This document shows positions 33,026 through 42,286 of a stretch of 48,815 nt of DNA, in pieces (position 1 is the stretch's first letter; each line of letters opens with the position of its first letter). The notes below the pieces were generated by a model. That model searched no databases and was not told where the DNA came from. It worked only from the letters and a program-made list of their open reading frames with translations. Position numbers and translations under genes: made by a program. This DNA comes from Acidimicrobiia bacterium (GTDB taxonomy: Bacteria; Actinomycetota; Acidimicrobiia; UBA2766), in assembly GCA_020850945.1 (NCBI GenBank), contig JADZDR010000037.1, positions 1 to 48,815 of the forward strand. The letters are read 5' to 3'.

Positions 33026-33319
33026 ATGGAACGACTCGTGACCCACGGCCTGGACCGATCCGAGGTCCACGATCTGCGAGCTCGCTTCGTCCCACCCCTG
33101 GTGCTCTACAACTTCGCCGTCCCGCTCTGGGAGTGGGTGCACCTCGGCCTCTTCGATCTCCTCGAAGCAGTCCATCCTCTCTGTGCCTACCCCGACGACG
33201 CCGGCACACGGCGTCTCCGCCATGGCCTCGAGATCCCGGATCCGCCTTTCACAACCGATGACGAGTATCCGCGCATCTATTGGGAGGCGATGCGCATCGC
33301 GCTCCTTGCCGACACGTAA
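33026..33319 (+). CDS. Hypothetical 97-residue protein (doubtful)
   Basis: Not recognised. The frame MERLVTHGLDRSEVHDLRAR then PPLVLYNFAVPLWEWVHLGLFDLLEAVHPL looks more protein-like than the opposite-strand frames: it has an aromatic amphipathic segment and an acidic C-terminal part. No ribosome site precedes ATG 33026. The sequence is less G+C-biased than its neighbours. It could be a small gene, a fragment of a larger gene, or chance. It stands alone between the SDR operon and the SOS-controlled HNH gene. Confidence 0.35.
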   Translation: MERLVTHGLDRSEVHDLRARFVPPLVLYNFAVPLWEWVHLGLFDLLEAVHPLCAYPDDAGTRRLRHGLEIPDPPFTTDDEYPRIYWEAMRIALLADT

Positions 33320-33527
33320 CAGGCCGTGGGAACACGGTCGGCCTGACACCCGACGTCACGCGGGCGGGCGGACGGATCGCCGGGCAACTCGGGGTCGGTG
33401 CGCCGGGGCCGACGGTGAGGAGATGTCCGAGTCAACAGGTTGCGTATCACCACACCGGCCAGCAGACACATGAAGGCCAGCGTCGACCTCGCACCCGACC
33501 TGCACCGAAGTCGGATCGAGGAATTGC

Positions 33528-33586
33528 TTGCACATCGGGGGCACTCAGTCTACAATCGAACATATGTTCGATTGTAGACTGAGTGC
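33528..33586 (+). promoter_or_regulatory. SOS (LexA) box in a 46-bp perfect palindrome at a promoter
   Basis: TTGCAC (33528-33533), a 17-bp spacer and TACAAT (33551-33556) form a promoter. TCGAACATATGTTCGA (33556-33571) matches the LexA box TCGAAC-N4-GTTCGA known from mycobacteria and covers the expected start site. The box is the centre of a perfect 46-bp palindrome (33541-33586; arms of 23, no loop, centre CAT|ATG). 13E12-type HNH genes are established LexA targets in Mycobacterium tuberculosis, and here the site precedes such a gene. The outer 15 bp on each side are not needed for LexA and are unexplained. Confidence 0.85.
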
Positions 33587-33618
33587 GGCGAGCCGGTAGG
33601 CGGGAGTCCAGGGGCGAG

Positions 33619-34785
33619 ATGGTCGCAGCGACAACGCCCGCACACACCGCCGAGATGTTGACCGCCGAGATCCGCAGCATGCACGACGCGATGCTCGCCT
33701 GTCAGGCGGCGATGCTCACAGTCATCGCCGAATACGACGAGGCCGGCTACTACGAAGCCGACGGGGCACACTGCATGGGGGACTGGCTCACCCTCACCCT
33801 CGGCGTGACAGGATCGACCGCACGGGACTGGGCACGCACCGCCAAATGCCTCACCGACCTGCCTGCCGTGGCCGAGGCCTTCGCCGAAGGTGACCTCTCC
33901 TATGACCAGACACGTGTCCTGGCCCGTTTCGTAACAGCAGACGACGACGCAGACTGGGCCGCCGCAGGCGGACGTCACAGCGTCGACGATCTGAACCGCA
34001 TCGCCCGCAAGGCAAGACCCGTCACAGCCGAGGAATCCCAGGACGCACACGCGAAACGGCGACTCGACTTCTGTTGGAACCACGACACAGGCATGGTCGA
34101 CGTGAAAGGTCACATTCCCGAAGACGACGGCCAGACAGTGTGTGCTGCCCTCGAACGCACCGTCGACGGATACCTGAGAGCCCGCGACCGCACGAGAGAA
34201 GGCCGAGAACCGTACGCGGCATTGCTCGCCGACGCCCTCGTCGAGCTCGCCGGCCTCAAACTCGGCGCCGACCCCGATCCCGACCGTGCGACACTCATCG
34301 TCGCCGTCGACGCCCAAGCTCTCACCAACCCCGACAGCACCGTCTCGGACACCGACGACGCATCCGAGCCGGCACGGCGGGGTGGCTGGATCCAAGGCGG
34401 ACCCGCCATCTCGGCCGAAACCGTGCGCCGTCTCGGCTGTGACTGCCGCTACCAGACAGTCACCTTCGACGAATACGGCATCGCGATCGGCCTCGGCCGC
34501 ACACAACGATCCGTACCCAGCCCCCTCTCACGCACGATCGCCCTACGCGACGTGACATGCCGCTGGCCCGGCTGTGACCGCACCCGCCGACTCCGCATCC
34601 ACCACATCATCCACTGGGCAAACGGGGGCCGCACCGACACCGACAACCTCTGCAGCCTCTGCCCGGCCCACCACAGACTCCTCCACGAAGGCCACTACCA
34701 CATCACCGGCAACGCCAACACCACCCTCACCTTCAAACGGCCCGACACCACCCCCATCGCCACAAGCCGACCACCCCCCAGGTAG
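33619..34785 (+). CDS. DUF222/HNH endonuclease (13E12 repeat family)
   Basis: A 388-residue protein. The N-terminal DUF222 region (about 1-250) is helical, with LSYDQTRVLARFVTADDD..WA and SVDDLNRIARKARP. The C-terminal HNH site is complete: TCRWPGC, RIHHIIHWANGGRTDTDNL and CSLCPAHHRLLHEG (zinc Cys pairs, catalytic His-His, Asn and His). It is a member of the dispersed 13E12 family. ATG 33619 is preferred over the in-frame GTG 33583, which lies inside the palindrome; GGGGCGAG precedes the ATG. Expression should be DNA-damage inducible through the upstream LexA box. The copy at 2-475 is a shortened relative. Confidence 0.92.
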   Translation: MVAATTPAHTAEMLTAEIRSMHDAMLACQAAMLTVIAEYDEAGYYEADGAHCMGDWLTLTLGVTGSTARDWARTAKCLTDLPAVAEAFAEGDLSYDQTRVLARFVTADDDADWAAAGGRHSVDDLNRIARKARPVTAEESQDAHAKRRLDFCWNHDTGMVDVKGHIPEDDGQTVCAALERTVDGYLRARDRTREGREPYAALLADALVELAGLKLGADPDPDRATLIVAVDAQALTNPDSTVSDTDDASEPARRGGWIQGGPAISAETVRRLGCDCRYQTVTFDEYGIAIGLGRTQRSVPSPLSRTIALRDVTCRWPGCDRTRRLRIHHIIHWANGGRTDTDNLCSLCPAHHRLLHEGHYHITGNANTTLTFKRPDTTPIATSRPPPR

Positions 34786-34790
34786 GCCCA

Positions 34791-34824
34791 CCGCCCCGGG
34801 GGCGGCACCCCCGGCCATGCCGGG
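34791..34824. terminator. Two GC hairpins between convergent genes
   Basis: CCGCC/GGCGG around 34791-34805 and the perfect CCCGGC-CAT-GCCGGG (34810-34824) lie in the 72-bp gap between the HNH gene (+) and the amidohydrolase gene (-). There is no T-run on either strand. A role in ending both transcripts is plausible from position only. Confidence 0.35.
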
Positions 34825-34857
34825 TCCGACTCGGTCCCGATCCTGCTCCATCCCCCG

Positions 34858-36285
34858 TCAGGGCGCCACGAGGCGGTCCCCGACGAGGGTTGCCTGCACC
34901 GCGACGGCCTGCAGTGCCTCGCGGGCGTCGGCCCAGGGCCGGTCGAGGAGACAGAGGTCCGCCACCTCCCCGACTGCGATGCGACGCGGCGCGCCGCCCG
35001 GCTGCGAGGCCGGACTTGTGAACAGGCCGAGGGCCTGTTCGGGCGTGAGCGCCTCTTCCGAGCCGATCACGCGACCGCGTTCCGTGCGTCTGTCCACCGC
35101 CGCCGCCATCGCCACCCACGGATCCGTGGAACCGAACGGGGCGTCGGATCCCGCCGCGAGGGGCACGCCCGCGTCCCGGAAGGCGCCGAGGCGGTAGAGC
35201 CAGGCTTGGTCCTCGGGATCGACGGTGGCGAGGTACCGGTCCCCGTTCTCACGCACGAAGTGCGGCTGGGTGACCACGGTGACACCGAGGCGGGCGAGCT
35301 CGCTGACGGCCTCGGGCGGCGCCACGCTCGCGTGCTCGATGCGGTCGCCCGCACGCGGGCCCGCATCCGCGAGTCCCGCCAGGGCCAGGAGCACGGTCAC
35401 ACGGCTCGCCGCGTGCACGGCCACGGCCCGCCCCGCCTCGTGCACCTCGCGGATGCGGCCCGCGAGAACGGCGCTCGCGGGCAGGGCCGCCTCGGCCAGG
35501 ACGATCTTGACCGGCCCGAGCACGACGCCCGGCACCGGGCTGACCTCCGCGGCCTCGGTCATGGCCGTGACCCGCTGCAGGAGATCACCCGCCTCCACGG
35601 CTGCCGCGAACGCGGCGAGCTCGGCGGGACCGTTGTGCGCCGTTGCGTCCGTGACACCGGTCACGCCCCGCGCCGCCAGCTCGCGGCTCGCGTCCCGCAG
35701 GGACGGGATCTCGCCGCCGATGCGCTCCCGCAGCCAGTCGTCGAGATCGAAGAACCGCCCCGTCGGGCGGCCGGCCGTGTCGGTCTCGACCCCGGACGGC
35801 AGCACACCGACCTCCGCGGAGTCCCCTCCGAGGCCGACCGCGTCGAGCCCGGCAGTGTTGAGGACCCAGGCCGCGCCGCTGCGGTGCTGGAGGCGGACAG
35901 GCCGCCTCGGGACGGCGGCATCGAGCGCATCCCGGTCCGGCCAGGCCGCGACCGTGTCGTCCCACCCGGCCGCCCGCAGCCATCCCCCTCCCCCGTCCGC
36001 GGCGGCGGCCTTCCCGAGCGTGTCGAGCAGGTCCGCTTCACTTCCCACGTCGGGCGGACCGCACCACACCGACCGCGCACGCGCGGCGAGCGCGAAGAGG
36101 TGCACGTGGTGGTCGTGGAGGCCGGGGAGGAGGGCACCGCCCCGCCCGTCGACGACACGCACGTCGCCGGCGACCGTCTCCCTCAGATCGGCACGCGACG
36201 CGACCCGGCGGATGACGCCGTCGACGGCGAGGACCGACATCCCCGGCCGGCCGTCGACCTCGACGTCATCTAGGAGAACCCCCAT
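34858..36285 (-). CDS. YtcJ-like metal-dependent amidohydrolase
   Basis: A 475-residue amidohydrolase_3 protein, somewhat shorter than the 530-560 usual for YtcJ-type proteins. Signatures are GALLPGLHDHHVHLFALAA (HxH metal site), GWLRAAGWDD, LQHRSGAAWVLNTAGLDAVGL, RAVAVHAASRVTV, RIEHASVAPPEAV, VTQPHFV and LAAGSDAPFGSTDPWVAM (metal-site Asp). The signature Cys/Lys loop region is compressed. ATG 36285 overlaps the FAD-enzyme gene by 20 bases. It likely hydrolyses a C-N bond (amide, lactam or carbamate), which may point to nitrogen in the substrate or a ring-opening step. Confidence 0.9.
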   Translation of the reverse strand: MGVLLDDVEVDGRPGMSVLAVDGVIRRVASRADLRETVAGDVRVVDGRGGALLPGLHDHHVHLFALAARARSVWCGPPDVGSEADLLDTLGKAAAADGGGGWLRAAGWDDTVAAWPDRDALDAAVPRRPVRLQHRSGAAWVLNTAGLDAVGLGGDSAEVGVLPSGVETDTAGRPTGRFFDLDDWLRERIGGEIPSLRDASRELAARGVTGVTDATAHNGPAELAAFAAAVEAGDLLQRVTAMTEAAEVSPVPGVVLGPVKIVLAEAALPASAVLAGRIREVHEAGRAVAVHAASRVTVLLALAGLADAGPRAGDRIEHASVAPPEAVSELARLGVTVVTQPHFVRENGDRYLATVDPEDQAWLYRLGAFRDAGVPLAAGSDAPFGSTDPWVAMAAAVDRRTERGRVIGSEEALTPEQALGLFTSPASQPGGAPRRIAVGEVADLCLLDRPWADAREALQAVAVQATLVGDRLVAP

Positions 36286-37990
36286 TGCCTTCGACTCCGA
36301 GGTTGAGCTGGATCGTTCCCAGGTTCTCGAGGAACCAGTCGAGCGGCTCGGCCCGCCACCACGGCACGTCACGACAGCCGAGGTCCTCGGCGACCTCGAC
36401 GGCGGCGAGGTATCCGGACGCGAGATGGGTCGCGCCGTACGGATGGATCGAGTTCGAGAGGTAGAGGCCGGGCATGAAGCTGCGGGCCACCCCACCCTGC
36501 ACGAAGCCGGGCAGGGGCCGGTTCTCGGCGTACTGCTCGGGGATCGCGCTCCCGCCGATCATGTTGCCCCGCACCGCGGACGGGTTGTTCCGCTCCTGTT
36601 CGAGCGGTGTCATCACGTGCCGGTCCACGACGAGGTCGCGGAACCCGGGGGCGAGCTGCTCGAGCCGGTCCGTGACGGCGTCGGCCAGAGGCTCACCGAG
36701 ATCACGCCACGCATCCCAGCCGTCGAGGCGCACACCCCGCCAGCGTCGCGGGCACGGGGGCACACTCGTCCATACGTATGCCGTGTGGCAGCCCGGCGGT
36801 GCCTGCGACGGATCGGCTCGTGTCGGGATGAACCAACCGCCCATCACGTCGTCGGGGATCAGGCCGGCGCCCAGGTCCGAGAAGGCCGTGCGCATCTCGG
36901 CGAGGGTCTCGCCGCCGAAATAGCCGACCCACGACCGCTGCACGGCCGGGTCGTGGCCGGCCGATGCGAACTGCGGATCCGCGTCGAGCGCGTACATCAC
37001 GGCGAGGAGTTGGGGATCGTCGTAGTTGAACCGCTTCACGAGCCGGGCCCGCTCGGCCCCGATGACCTCCTCGCCGACGAGGCCGAGGAACGTGGGGGCG
37101 AGCGTCAGGTTCGACACCACGACACGGGCCGAGATCTCCTCGCCGGGGAGCACGGCGTCGGGACCGAGGCGCACACCGCATGCCGCTCCGTCCTCGACGA
37201 GGATGCGCTCGACCGGACACGTTCCCAAGATCTCACCGCCGTGTGCGACGACGCACTTCACGAGGGCGTGCGTGAGGGCATGCGAACCGCCGCGCGCGGT
37301 GTGCACGGCCATGGGCTGCAGGCCCGAGAGACTGAGGGCGAGGGGGCCGAGCCGGCGGTGGCTCGGCCACTGCCCCGTGAACTCGCCGAGGGCGGCAGGT
37401 GTCGTGCGCACCTCCTCGGACTCGAAGAGGAGCTCGAGCACCTCGAGGCCGGTGACACGCAGGAGATCGTCGCCGCTCAGCGGGACACCGAGGCGGGCGA
37501 GGAGGCGGTCGTTGAAAGCCGAGACACGGTCGAGCAGTTGCGCCGTCGGCGGACCGTAGAGGCCGCGCCGCGAGATCTCCAGCGTCTCGTCGAGGTTCTC
37601 GAGGAAATGGGCGGCTATCTCGGCCTGTACGGCTGCGTCTCGGTCGGAGATCGACTTCAGGCTCGCCTGCGTGACTGCGGGATCGAGGGCCTGCACGACG
37701 TTCGTGCCATTGGCGAACGTCTTGGCGAAAAGAACGTCCGTCCCCCGCAGCTCGAGCCCGAACTCGGCCAGGTCGAGGTCCTGCATCGGCGGACTCATGG
37801 CCGGCACGAGCCACACGGCATGCGTGTTGTGCAGGAACCCGGGCGCGCCGAGCTCGACCGTGTCGCAGTGCGCACCGCACTGTCCCCGCGCCTCGAACAC
37901 GGCGACGGACATACCCGCCTTGGCGAGGTATGCGGCCGTCGTCAGGCCGTTGATGCCGCCACCCACGACGATCACGTCGAAGTCACGCAT
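36266..37990 (-). CDS. Phytoene-desaturase-like FAD oxidoreductase
   Basis: A 574-residue flavoprotein. The FAD motif is VIVVGGGINGLTTAAYLAKAGMSVAVFEAR, the middle has ARGGSHALTHALVKCVVAHGG, and the C-terminal motif is GLYLSNSIHPYGATHLASGYLAAVEVAEDLG. It is nearest in pattern to the enzyme at 8848-10560 (same length, same RGGSHA.THAL and QAPPG motifs). It has no small WSKGLGKR partner here. ATG 37990; 32 bases separate it from the upstream CoA-transferase gene. Confidence 0.9.
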   Translation of the reverse strand: MRDFDVIVVGGGINGLTTAAYLAKAGMSVAVFEARGQCGAHCDTVELGAPGFLHNTHAVWLVPAMSPPMQDLDLAEFGLELRGTDVLFAKTFANGTNVVQALDPAVTQASLKSISDRDAAVQAEIAAHFLENLDETLEISRRGLYGPPTAQLLDRVSAFNDRLLARLGVPLSGDDLLRVTGLEVLELLFESEEVRTTPAALGEFTGQWPSHRRLGPLALSLSGLQPMAVHTARGGSHALTHALVKCVVAHGGEILGTCPVERILVEDGAACGVRLGPDAVLPGEEISARVVVSNLTLAPTFLGLVGEEVIGAERARLVKRFNYDDPQLLAVMYALDADPQFASAGHDPAVQRSWVGYFGGETLAEMRTAFSDLGAGLIPDDVMGGWFIPTRADPSQAPPGCHTAYVWTSVPPCPRRWRGVRLDGWDAWRDLGEPLADAVTDRLEQLAPGFRDLVVDRHVMTPLEQERNNPSAVRGNMIGGSAIPEQYAENRPLPGFVQGGVARSFMPGLYLSNSIHPYGATHLASGYLAAVEVAEDLGCRDVPWWRAEPLDWFLENLGTIQLNLGVEGNGGSPR

Positions 37991-38022
37991 CTCGACACCT
38001 CATCCCGCCTCGCCTCCCCGCA

Positions 38023-40428
38023 TCAGTGGATCACCTCGTCCGCGACGAGCTTGCGGTACGTGTCCTCGGGCAGGCCGAGGAGATCGAGGAAGACGTGCTC
38101 GTTGTCCTGTCCCATGATCGGTCCCGGACCCACCCCGGCCTCACTTCGGCTCGTCTTCACGTACGCACCGTAGATGGTCTCGCTGAAGCCGAGTGGGTGG
38201 GTCACCTCGACGAACGTGCCGCGATCACGGAAGTGGGGGTCTTCGAGGAGGTCCCCCACGCTCGACACAGGCGCCGCGGCCACGCCGTGTTGCTGGAGCG
38301 TGGCGGCGAGCTCGCGGTTGTCGAAGCCCGCTGTCCACTCCGCCACGCGGGCGTGGAGGGCGTCGACGTTCTGCACGCGGGCTTCGGACGAGGCGAAGAC
38401 GGGATCCCCCGTCCAGTCCGGCGCGCCCAAGGCCGCGACCAGACCCTGCCACTCGGACTCGTCGCGGACGGCGATGCTGATCCAGCGGTCGTCACCGGAA
38501 GACGGGAACACGCCGTGTGGGGCAGCCCGGTCGAGTGGGTGGCGATTCCCCCGCGGGGCGGCGATGCGGCCGTTCATGACGTAGTCCATCACGGCCGGGC
38601 CGACCATCTGCATGACGGCCTCCTGCTGTGAGTAGTCGACATGCTGACCCTCCCCCGTGCGGTCACGGTGCGAGAGGGCGACGAGGATCGCGTACGCACC
38701 CATGATCCCGTTGTAGGGATCCGAGTAGGCGTTCTCCATGGGGATGGGCGGCCCGCCGACGTAGCCGGTGAGGCTGTCCATGCCGGTGATGCTCGCGAGG
38801 CTCAGGCCGTACGTGCGCAGGTCGCGCAGCGGACCGTAGAGGCCGGCGGCCGGCATCGAGAACATGACGAGATCCGGCCGCACGGCGGCGAGCTCGGGGT
38901 AGCCGAGGCCGAGCCGCTCCATGACGCCCGGCGCGAAGTTCTCGACGACGACGTCGCACTCGGCGATGAACCGGCGGGCGAGCTCGATCCCCTCCGGTGT
39001 CTTGAGGTTGAGGGTGACGCTCCCGTTGCCGGCCCAGCCCGCATGGTGGGAGAGGCTCCGTTCGGTGTCGCGCACACCCTCCGCGAACGGTGGGATCGTC
39101 CGCGCCATGTCGATGCGGGCCCGCGATTCGATCTTGTACACCGCGGCGCCGAGGAAGGCCAGGGTCTGTCCGACCATCGGCCCGGCCCACACCCAACCGA
39201 AGTTCGCGACGCGGATCCCGTCGAGCGGCGCCCGCACGGGGCCGGAGGGAGCGGGGCTCGCCGGGAGGTCGCGGCGGGGGAACGTGATGCCCTGGTCGGC
39301 ACCGAGGAGTGGTGCGGCCGTCTGCGGCCCGCCCGGGCTCGCCGGCAACTTGAAGGGTGCGCCGAGGCAGCGGAAGCGGCCGAGCTCGCTGTGCTCGAGC
39401 TCGACGATGTACTCGCGGGCGGCGAGGTGCGGGTGTTCCACCGCTTCGTCGATCGTGAAGATCGCCGTGACCGGAGCTCCCTCCGCCTGACAGACCTCCA
39501 TGATCTCGAACTTGCCGTGCTGCATCGTCCACTCCCGCGTGAGCGGGAGGATGATGTCGCGGTTCTGGCCTCGCACGAACATGTCGTCGAACATGTCGAC
39601 CGTCGCCCAATCCGGGCTCCCCATCGCCCGTACGAGGCCCTGCCACTGCGCCGTCTCGAGGACGAGCATCCAGACGTGACCGTCCTTGCACTCGACGATC
39701 GCGTTCGGGGCCGACAGGCCCATGCCGATCCCGGACCTGCTGTCGAAGATGCCGTCCTGCGCGCAGCCGCCGATGTTCTGGCCACCCACGAACGTGGCGG
39801 CGATCGCCTCGGCACATGACACGTCGACGTGCTGCCCGCCGCCCGTGTTGGTCCTTCCCATCACGGCGGCGAGACCCCATGCCGCCGCGGTCACGGCACC
39901 GTAGAAGTCCGCCGAGAAGGTGCCGTGCTCGAGGGGTGCCTCGCCCGGACGCCCGCAGTAGCGGTGGCTCGCACCGGAGAGGTGGAAGGCGTTCAGGTCG
40001 CAACCCCGCCAGTCTGCATAGGGACCGGTCTGACCGAAGGGCGTGATCGAGATCATGACGAGATCGGGATTCACGCCGGCGAGGCTCGCGTAGTCGAGAG
40101 CCAGCTCCCGCATGCGGGCGGGCGGGTTGTTCTCGACGAGCACGTCGGCGCCGGCGACGAGGTCGAGGAACGCGGCGCGCCCTGCCGGTGTCTCGACGTC
40201 GATCACGACACTGCGTTTGCCTGCGTTGAGGAAGTGGAAGAGGCCGCTCCGTTCCGGATGCGCGACGTCGTCGGGGAACGGACCCCAGGCGCGGGAGGGG
40301 TCCCCGGCCGGTGGCTCCACCTTGACCACGTCGGCTCCGTAGTCGGCGAGAAGCCTTGCGCAGTAAGGGGCCGAGACGAGCTCACCGAGCTCGACGACCC
40401 GGAGCCCGTCGAGGGCTCCCCCCGTCAC
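38023..40428 (-). CDS. Fused two-domain CaiB/BaiF family III CoA-transferase
   Basis: An 801-residue tandem CaiB/BaiF protein with both catalytic Asp residues: about Asp174 (FSADFYGAVTAAAWGL) in the first half and the Asp of NAYSDPYNGIMGAYAIL in the second. Each is followed by a TG.GQHVD.S motif. The first half starts LRVVELGELVSAPYCARLLADYGADVVKVEPP and the second IRVANFGWVWAGPMVGQTLAFLGAAVYKIES. GTG 40428 overlaps the acyl-CoA ligase stop as GTGA. With the adjacent ligase it offers two ways to attach CoA to the substrate. Confidence 0.93.
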   Translation of the reverse strand: MTGGALDGLRVVELGELVSAPYCARLLADYGADVVKVEPPAGDPSRAWGPFPDDVAHPERSGLFHFLNAGKRSVVIDVETPAGRAAFLDLVAGADVLVENNPPARMRELALDYASLAGVNPDLVMISITPFGQTGPYADWRGCDLNAFHLSGASHRYCGRPGEAPLEHGTFSADFYGAVTAAAWGLAAVMGRTNTGGGQHVDVSCAEAIAATFVGGQNIGGCAQDGIFDSRSGIGMGLSAPNAIVECKDGHVWMLVLETAQWQGLVRAMGSPDWATVDMFDDMFVRGQNRDIILPLTREWTMQHGKFEIMEVCQAEGAPVTAIFTIDEAVEHPHLAAREYIVELEHSELGRFRCLGAPFKLPASPGGPQTAAPLLGADQGITFPRRDLPASPAPSGPVRAPLDGIRVANFGWVWAGPMVGQTLAFLGAAVYKIESRARIDMARTIPPFAEGVRDTERSLSHHAGWAGNGSVTLNLKTPEGIELARRFIAECDVVVENFAPGVMERLGLGYPELAAVRPDLVMFSMPAAGLYGPLRDLRTYGLSLASITGMDSLTGYVGGPPIPMENAYSDPYNGIMGAYAILVALSHRDRTGEGQHVDYSQQEAVMQMVGPAVMDYVMNGRIAAPRGNRHPLDRAAPHGVFPSSGDDRWISIAVRDESEWQGLVAALGAPDWTGDPVFASSEARVQNVDALHARVAEWTAGFDNRELAATLQQHGVAAAPVSSVGDLLEDPHFRDRGTFVEVTHPLGFSETIYGAYVKTSRSEAGVGPGPIMGQDNEHVFLDLLGLPEDTYRKLVADEVIH

Positions 40429-41927
40429 GTACTTCCCATCAGGTCGGCCCGCACGAGGCGGCGCAGGAGCTTGCCGGTCTCGCTGTACGGCAGCTCTTCC
40501 CGGAACTCGACGCGGGCCGGCGCCCGTGAGGACCGCAATTGCTCCCGGACCCAGTCGCGGATCTCGTCCACGGACACCTCTTGCCCCTCGCGCGTCACGA
40601 TGACCGCGGCCACGACCTCCCCCCACTGCTCGTCCGGTACGCCGACGACCGCGCAGTCGAGCACGGCAGCGTGCGCGAGGACGACGTCCTCGACCTCGCC
40701 GGGTGAGATGTTCTCTCCCCCCCGCACGATCACGTCGTCTATGCGCCCGTCGAGGTAGAGGTAACCGCCTTCGTCCTGCCAGCCGCGGTCACGGGTCGGG
40801 AACCACCCGTCGGCGTCGGTGCGGGCGTCCTGTCCCAGGTACTCCCCCGAGATCTGCTCACCGCGCACGTGGATCTCGCCCGGTTCGCCCGGTGCGACCC
40901 GCACACCGTCGTCGTCGCGGATCTCGAGCTCGACGCTCGGGAGAGGTGTCCCGAGCGAGCCGAGTCGCATGCGCACGGCCGGCTCGGTGCTCGCCGCCGC
41001 CTCGCGATGGTCCGCGGGGCCGAGGACGGTGATCGTCGAGCTCGTCTCGGTCAGGCCGTACGCGTTCGTGAAGTCGACGTGGGGGAGCAGCTTCATCGCC
41101 CGCTCGACGACGGCGAGGGGCATGCGTCCACCGCCGTAGGAGATCGCCCTCAGGTCGGGCAGGGCGGAATCGGGGGAGGCTTCGAGCACGTCGACGATCC
41201 GCACGAGCATCGTCGGCACGACCATGGCGTTCGTCACGTGTTCCCGCCGTGCGAGGTCGACCCATGCCTCGGCCGAGAAGTTCTCGAGCTGCACCATGCG
41301 CCGGCCTGCGTAGACGGAGCTCACGACCGACGCCATGCCGGCGATGTGGTAGGGCGGCACGCTGACGAGGGCAGCGTCCTCCTCGGCGGCCGCTCCGTAC
41401 TCGACCGAGCCGAGGACGTAAGAGGTGAGGTGCCTGTGGCGGAGTACGGCGGCCTTGGGCGCACCCGTCGTGCCGCTCGTGAAGAGGAGGAGGGCGATCG
41501 CGTCGGGATCATTCGCCCAGTCCGGTGCAGGCGCCTCGCCCTCCCCCGCCTGGGCGAGGAAGTCGCTGCGCGAGACGACCGTGACGCCGGGCACGTCCCG
41601 GAGATCGGCGCAGCGTGCGTCTTCGGCCACGAGGTAGACGGGGGCGAGCCGCTCGAGCAGCGCGTCGAGCTCGGTGCCGGTGAGGCGGTAGTTGAGCGGG
41701 GCAACGGGCGTGCCGGCCCAGGCGCCGGCGAAGAGGAGGACGGGAACGGCGAGGCTGTTCACGTCGAGGAGCGCGACGCGCTCGGCGCCGCTCGCCCTGA
41801 TCACGGCCGCTGCGGCACCCGACCCCGCGAACAGGCCCTCGTACGTGAGGGCATCTCCTCCGCTCTGGACGGCCACGCGTTCGGGGAAGCCCGCCGCGGC
41901 CATCTCGAGCAGCATCATGAGGTTCAT
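40425..41927 (-). CDS. AMP-dependent acyl-CoA synthetase/ligase (ANL superfamily)
   Basis: A 500-residue adenylate-forming ligase with all core motifs: LLFTSGTTGAPKAAVLRH, NAYGLTETSS, WFPTRDRGWQDEGGYLYLDGRIDDVIVRGGENISPGEVED and LPYSETGKLLRR (catalytic Lys). It is compact, and its N-terminal MNLMMLLEMAAAGFPERVAVQSG matches fatty/aromatic acid CoA ligases of the FadD type. It is not close to the ligase at 24721-26376, so the cluster probably activates two different acids or one acid at two stages. ATG 41927 lies 47 bases after the small-protein gene. Confidence 0.93.
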   Translation of the reverse strand: MNLMMLLEMAAAGFPERVAVQSGGDALTYEGLFAGSGAAAAVIRASGAERVALLDVNSLAVPVLLFAGAWAGTPVAPLNYRLTGTELDALLERLAPVYLVAEDARCADLRDVPGVTVVSRSDFLAQAGEGEAPAPDWANDPDAIALLLFTSGTTGAPKAAVLRHRHLTSYVLGSVEYGAAAEEDAALVSVPPYHIAGMASVVSSVYAGRRMVQLENFSAEAWVDLARREHVTNAMVVPTMLVRIVDVLEASPDSALPDLRAISYGGGRMPLAVVERAMKLLPHVDFTNAYGLTETSSTITVLGPADHREAAASTEPAVRMRLGSLGTPLPSVELEIRDDDGVRVAPGEPGEIHVRGEQISGEYLGQDARTDADGWFPTRDRGWQDEGGYLYLDGRIDDVIVRGGENISPGEVEDVVLAHAAVLDCAVVGVPDEQWGEVVAAVIVTREGQEVSVDEIRDWVREQLRSSRAPARVEFREELPYSETGKLLRRLVRADLMGST

Positions 41928-41974
41928 GCGTCAGTCCCGAGTCTGCATGCGTGAGTCGGAGTCAGTCGGAGCGT

Positions 41975-42286
41975 TCAGTCGGAGGAAGGAAGCGTCTTTG
42001 CCTCCTTGACCTCGAGGATCTCCCCGTCGAGGCCGAGCGATCCGTCACCCGGCTTCGTGCAGAGCACCTCGATGTCCGCCGCGTCGTTCGTGTAGCGCTT
42101 GCCCATGAGCGAGCCTGCGGCGGCCTCGCCCGAGAGCTCGACCCCGGCCGGAGGAGTGCCGTCCATGTCGATCATGGGCACGCCACCGCATGTGAGCTCG
42201 ACGGGACGGTCGGGGGCGGCGACGACCATCACCTCGGTGGAGCACACGGCACTGCGCAGGCGTGCGCCGACTTTGATCTCAGTCAT
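41975..42286 (-). CDS. Conserved small protein of unknown function (ends LPSSD)
   Basis: A 103-residue protein starting MTEIKVGARLRSAVCSTEVMVV, with LTCGGVPMIDMDG, GKRYTNDAADIEVLCTKPGDGSLGLDGEILEVKEAKTLPSSD. The spaced Cys residues (Cys15, Cys33 and one in VLCTKPG), the Gly turns and the conserved KRY...LCTK.G.G.L....L..K.AK.LPSSD ending recall a small family seen beside acyl-CoA synthetases in Actinobacteria; no function is known to me. ATG 42286 overlaps the NTF2-like gene by eight bases. Predicted soluble and mostly beta. Confidence 0.82.
   Translation of the reverse strand: MTEIKVGARLRSAVCSTEVMVVAAPDRPVELTCGGVPMIDMDGTPPAGVELSGEAAAGSLMGKRYTNDAADIEVLCTKPGDGSLGLDGEILEVKEAKTLPSSD

Noticed and set aside
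35225-38173. A 982-codon plus-strand open frame
   Set aside because: It lies opposite two well-supported genes (amidohydrolase and FAD enzyme), has low-complexity Arg/Ser/Pro composition and no motifs; G+C-rich DNA often leaves such mirror frames open.
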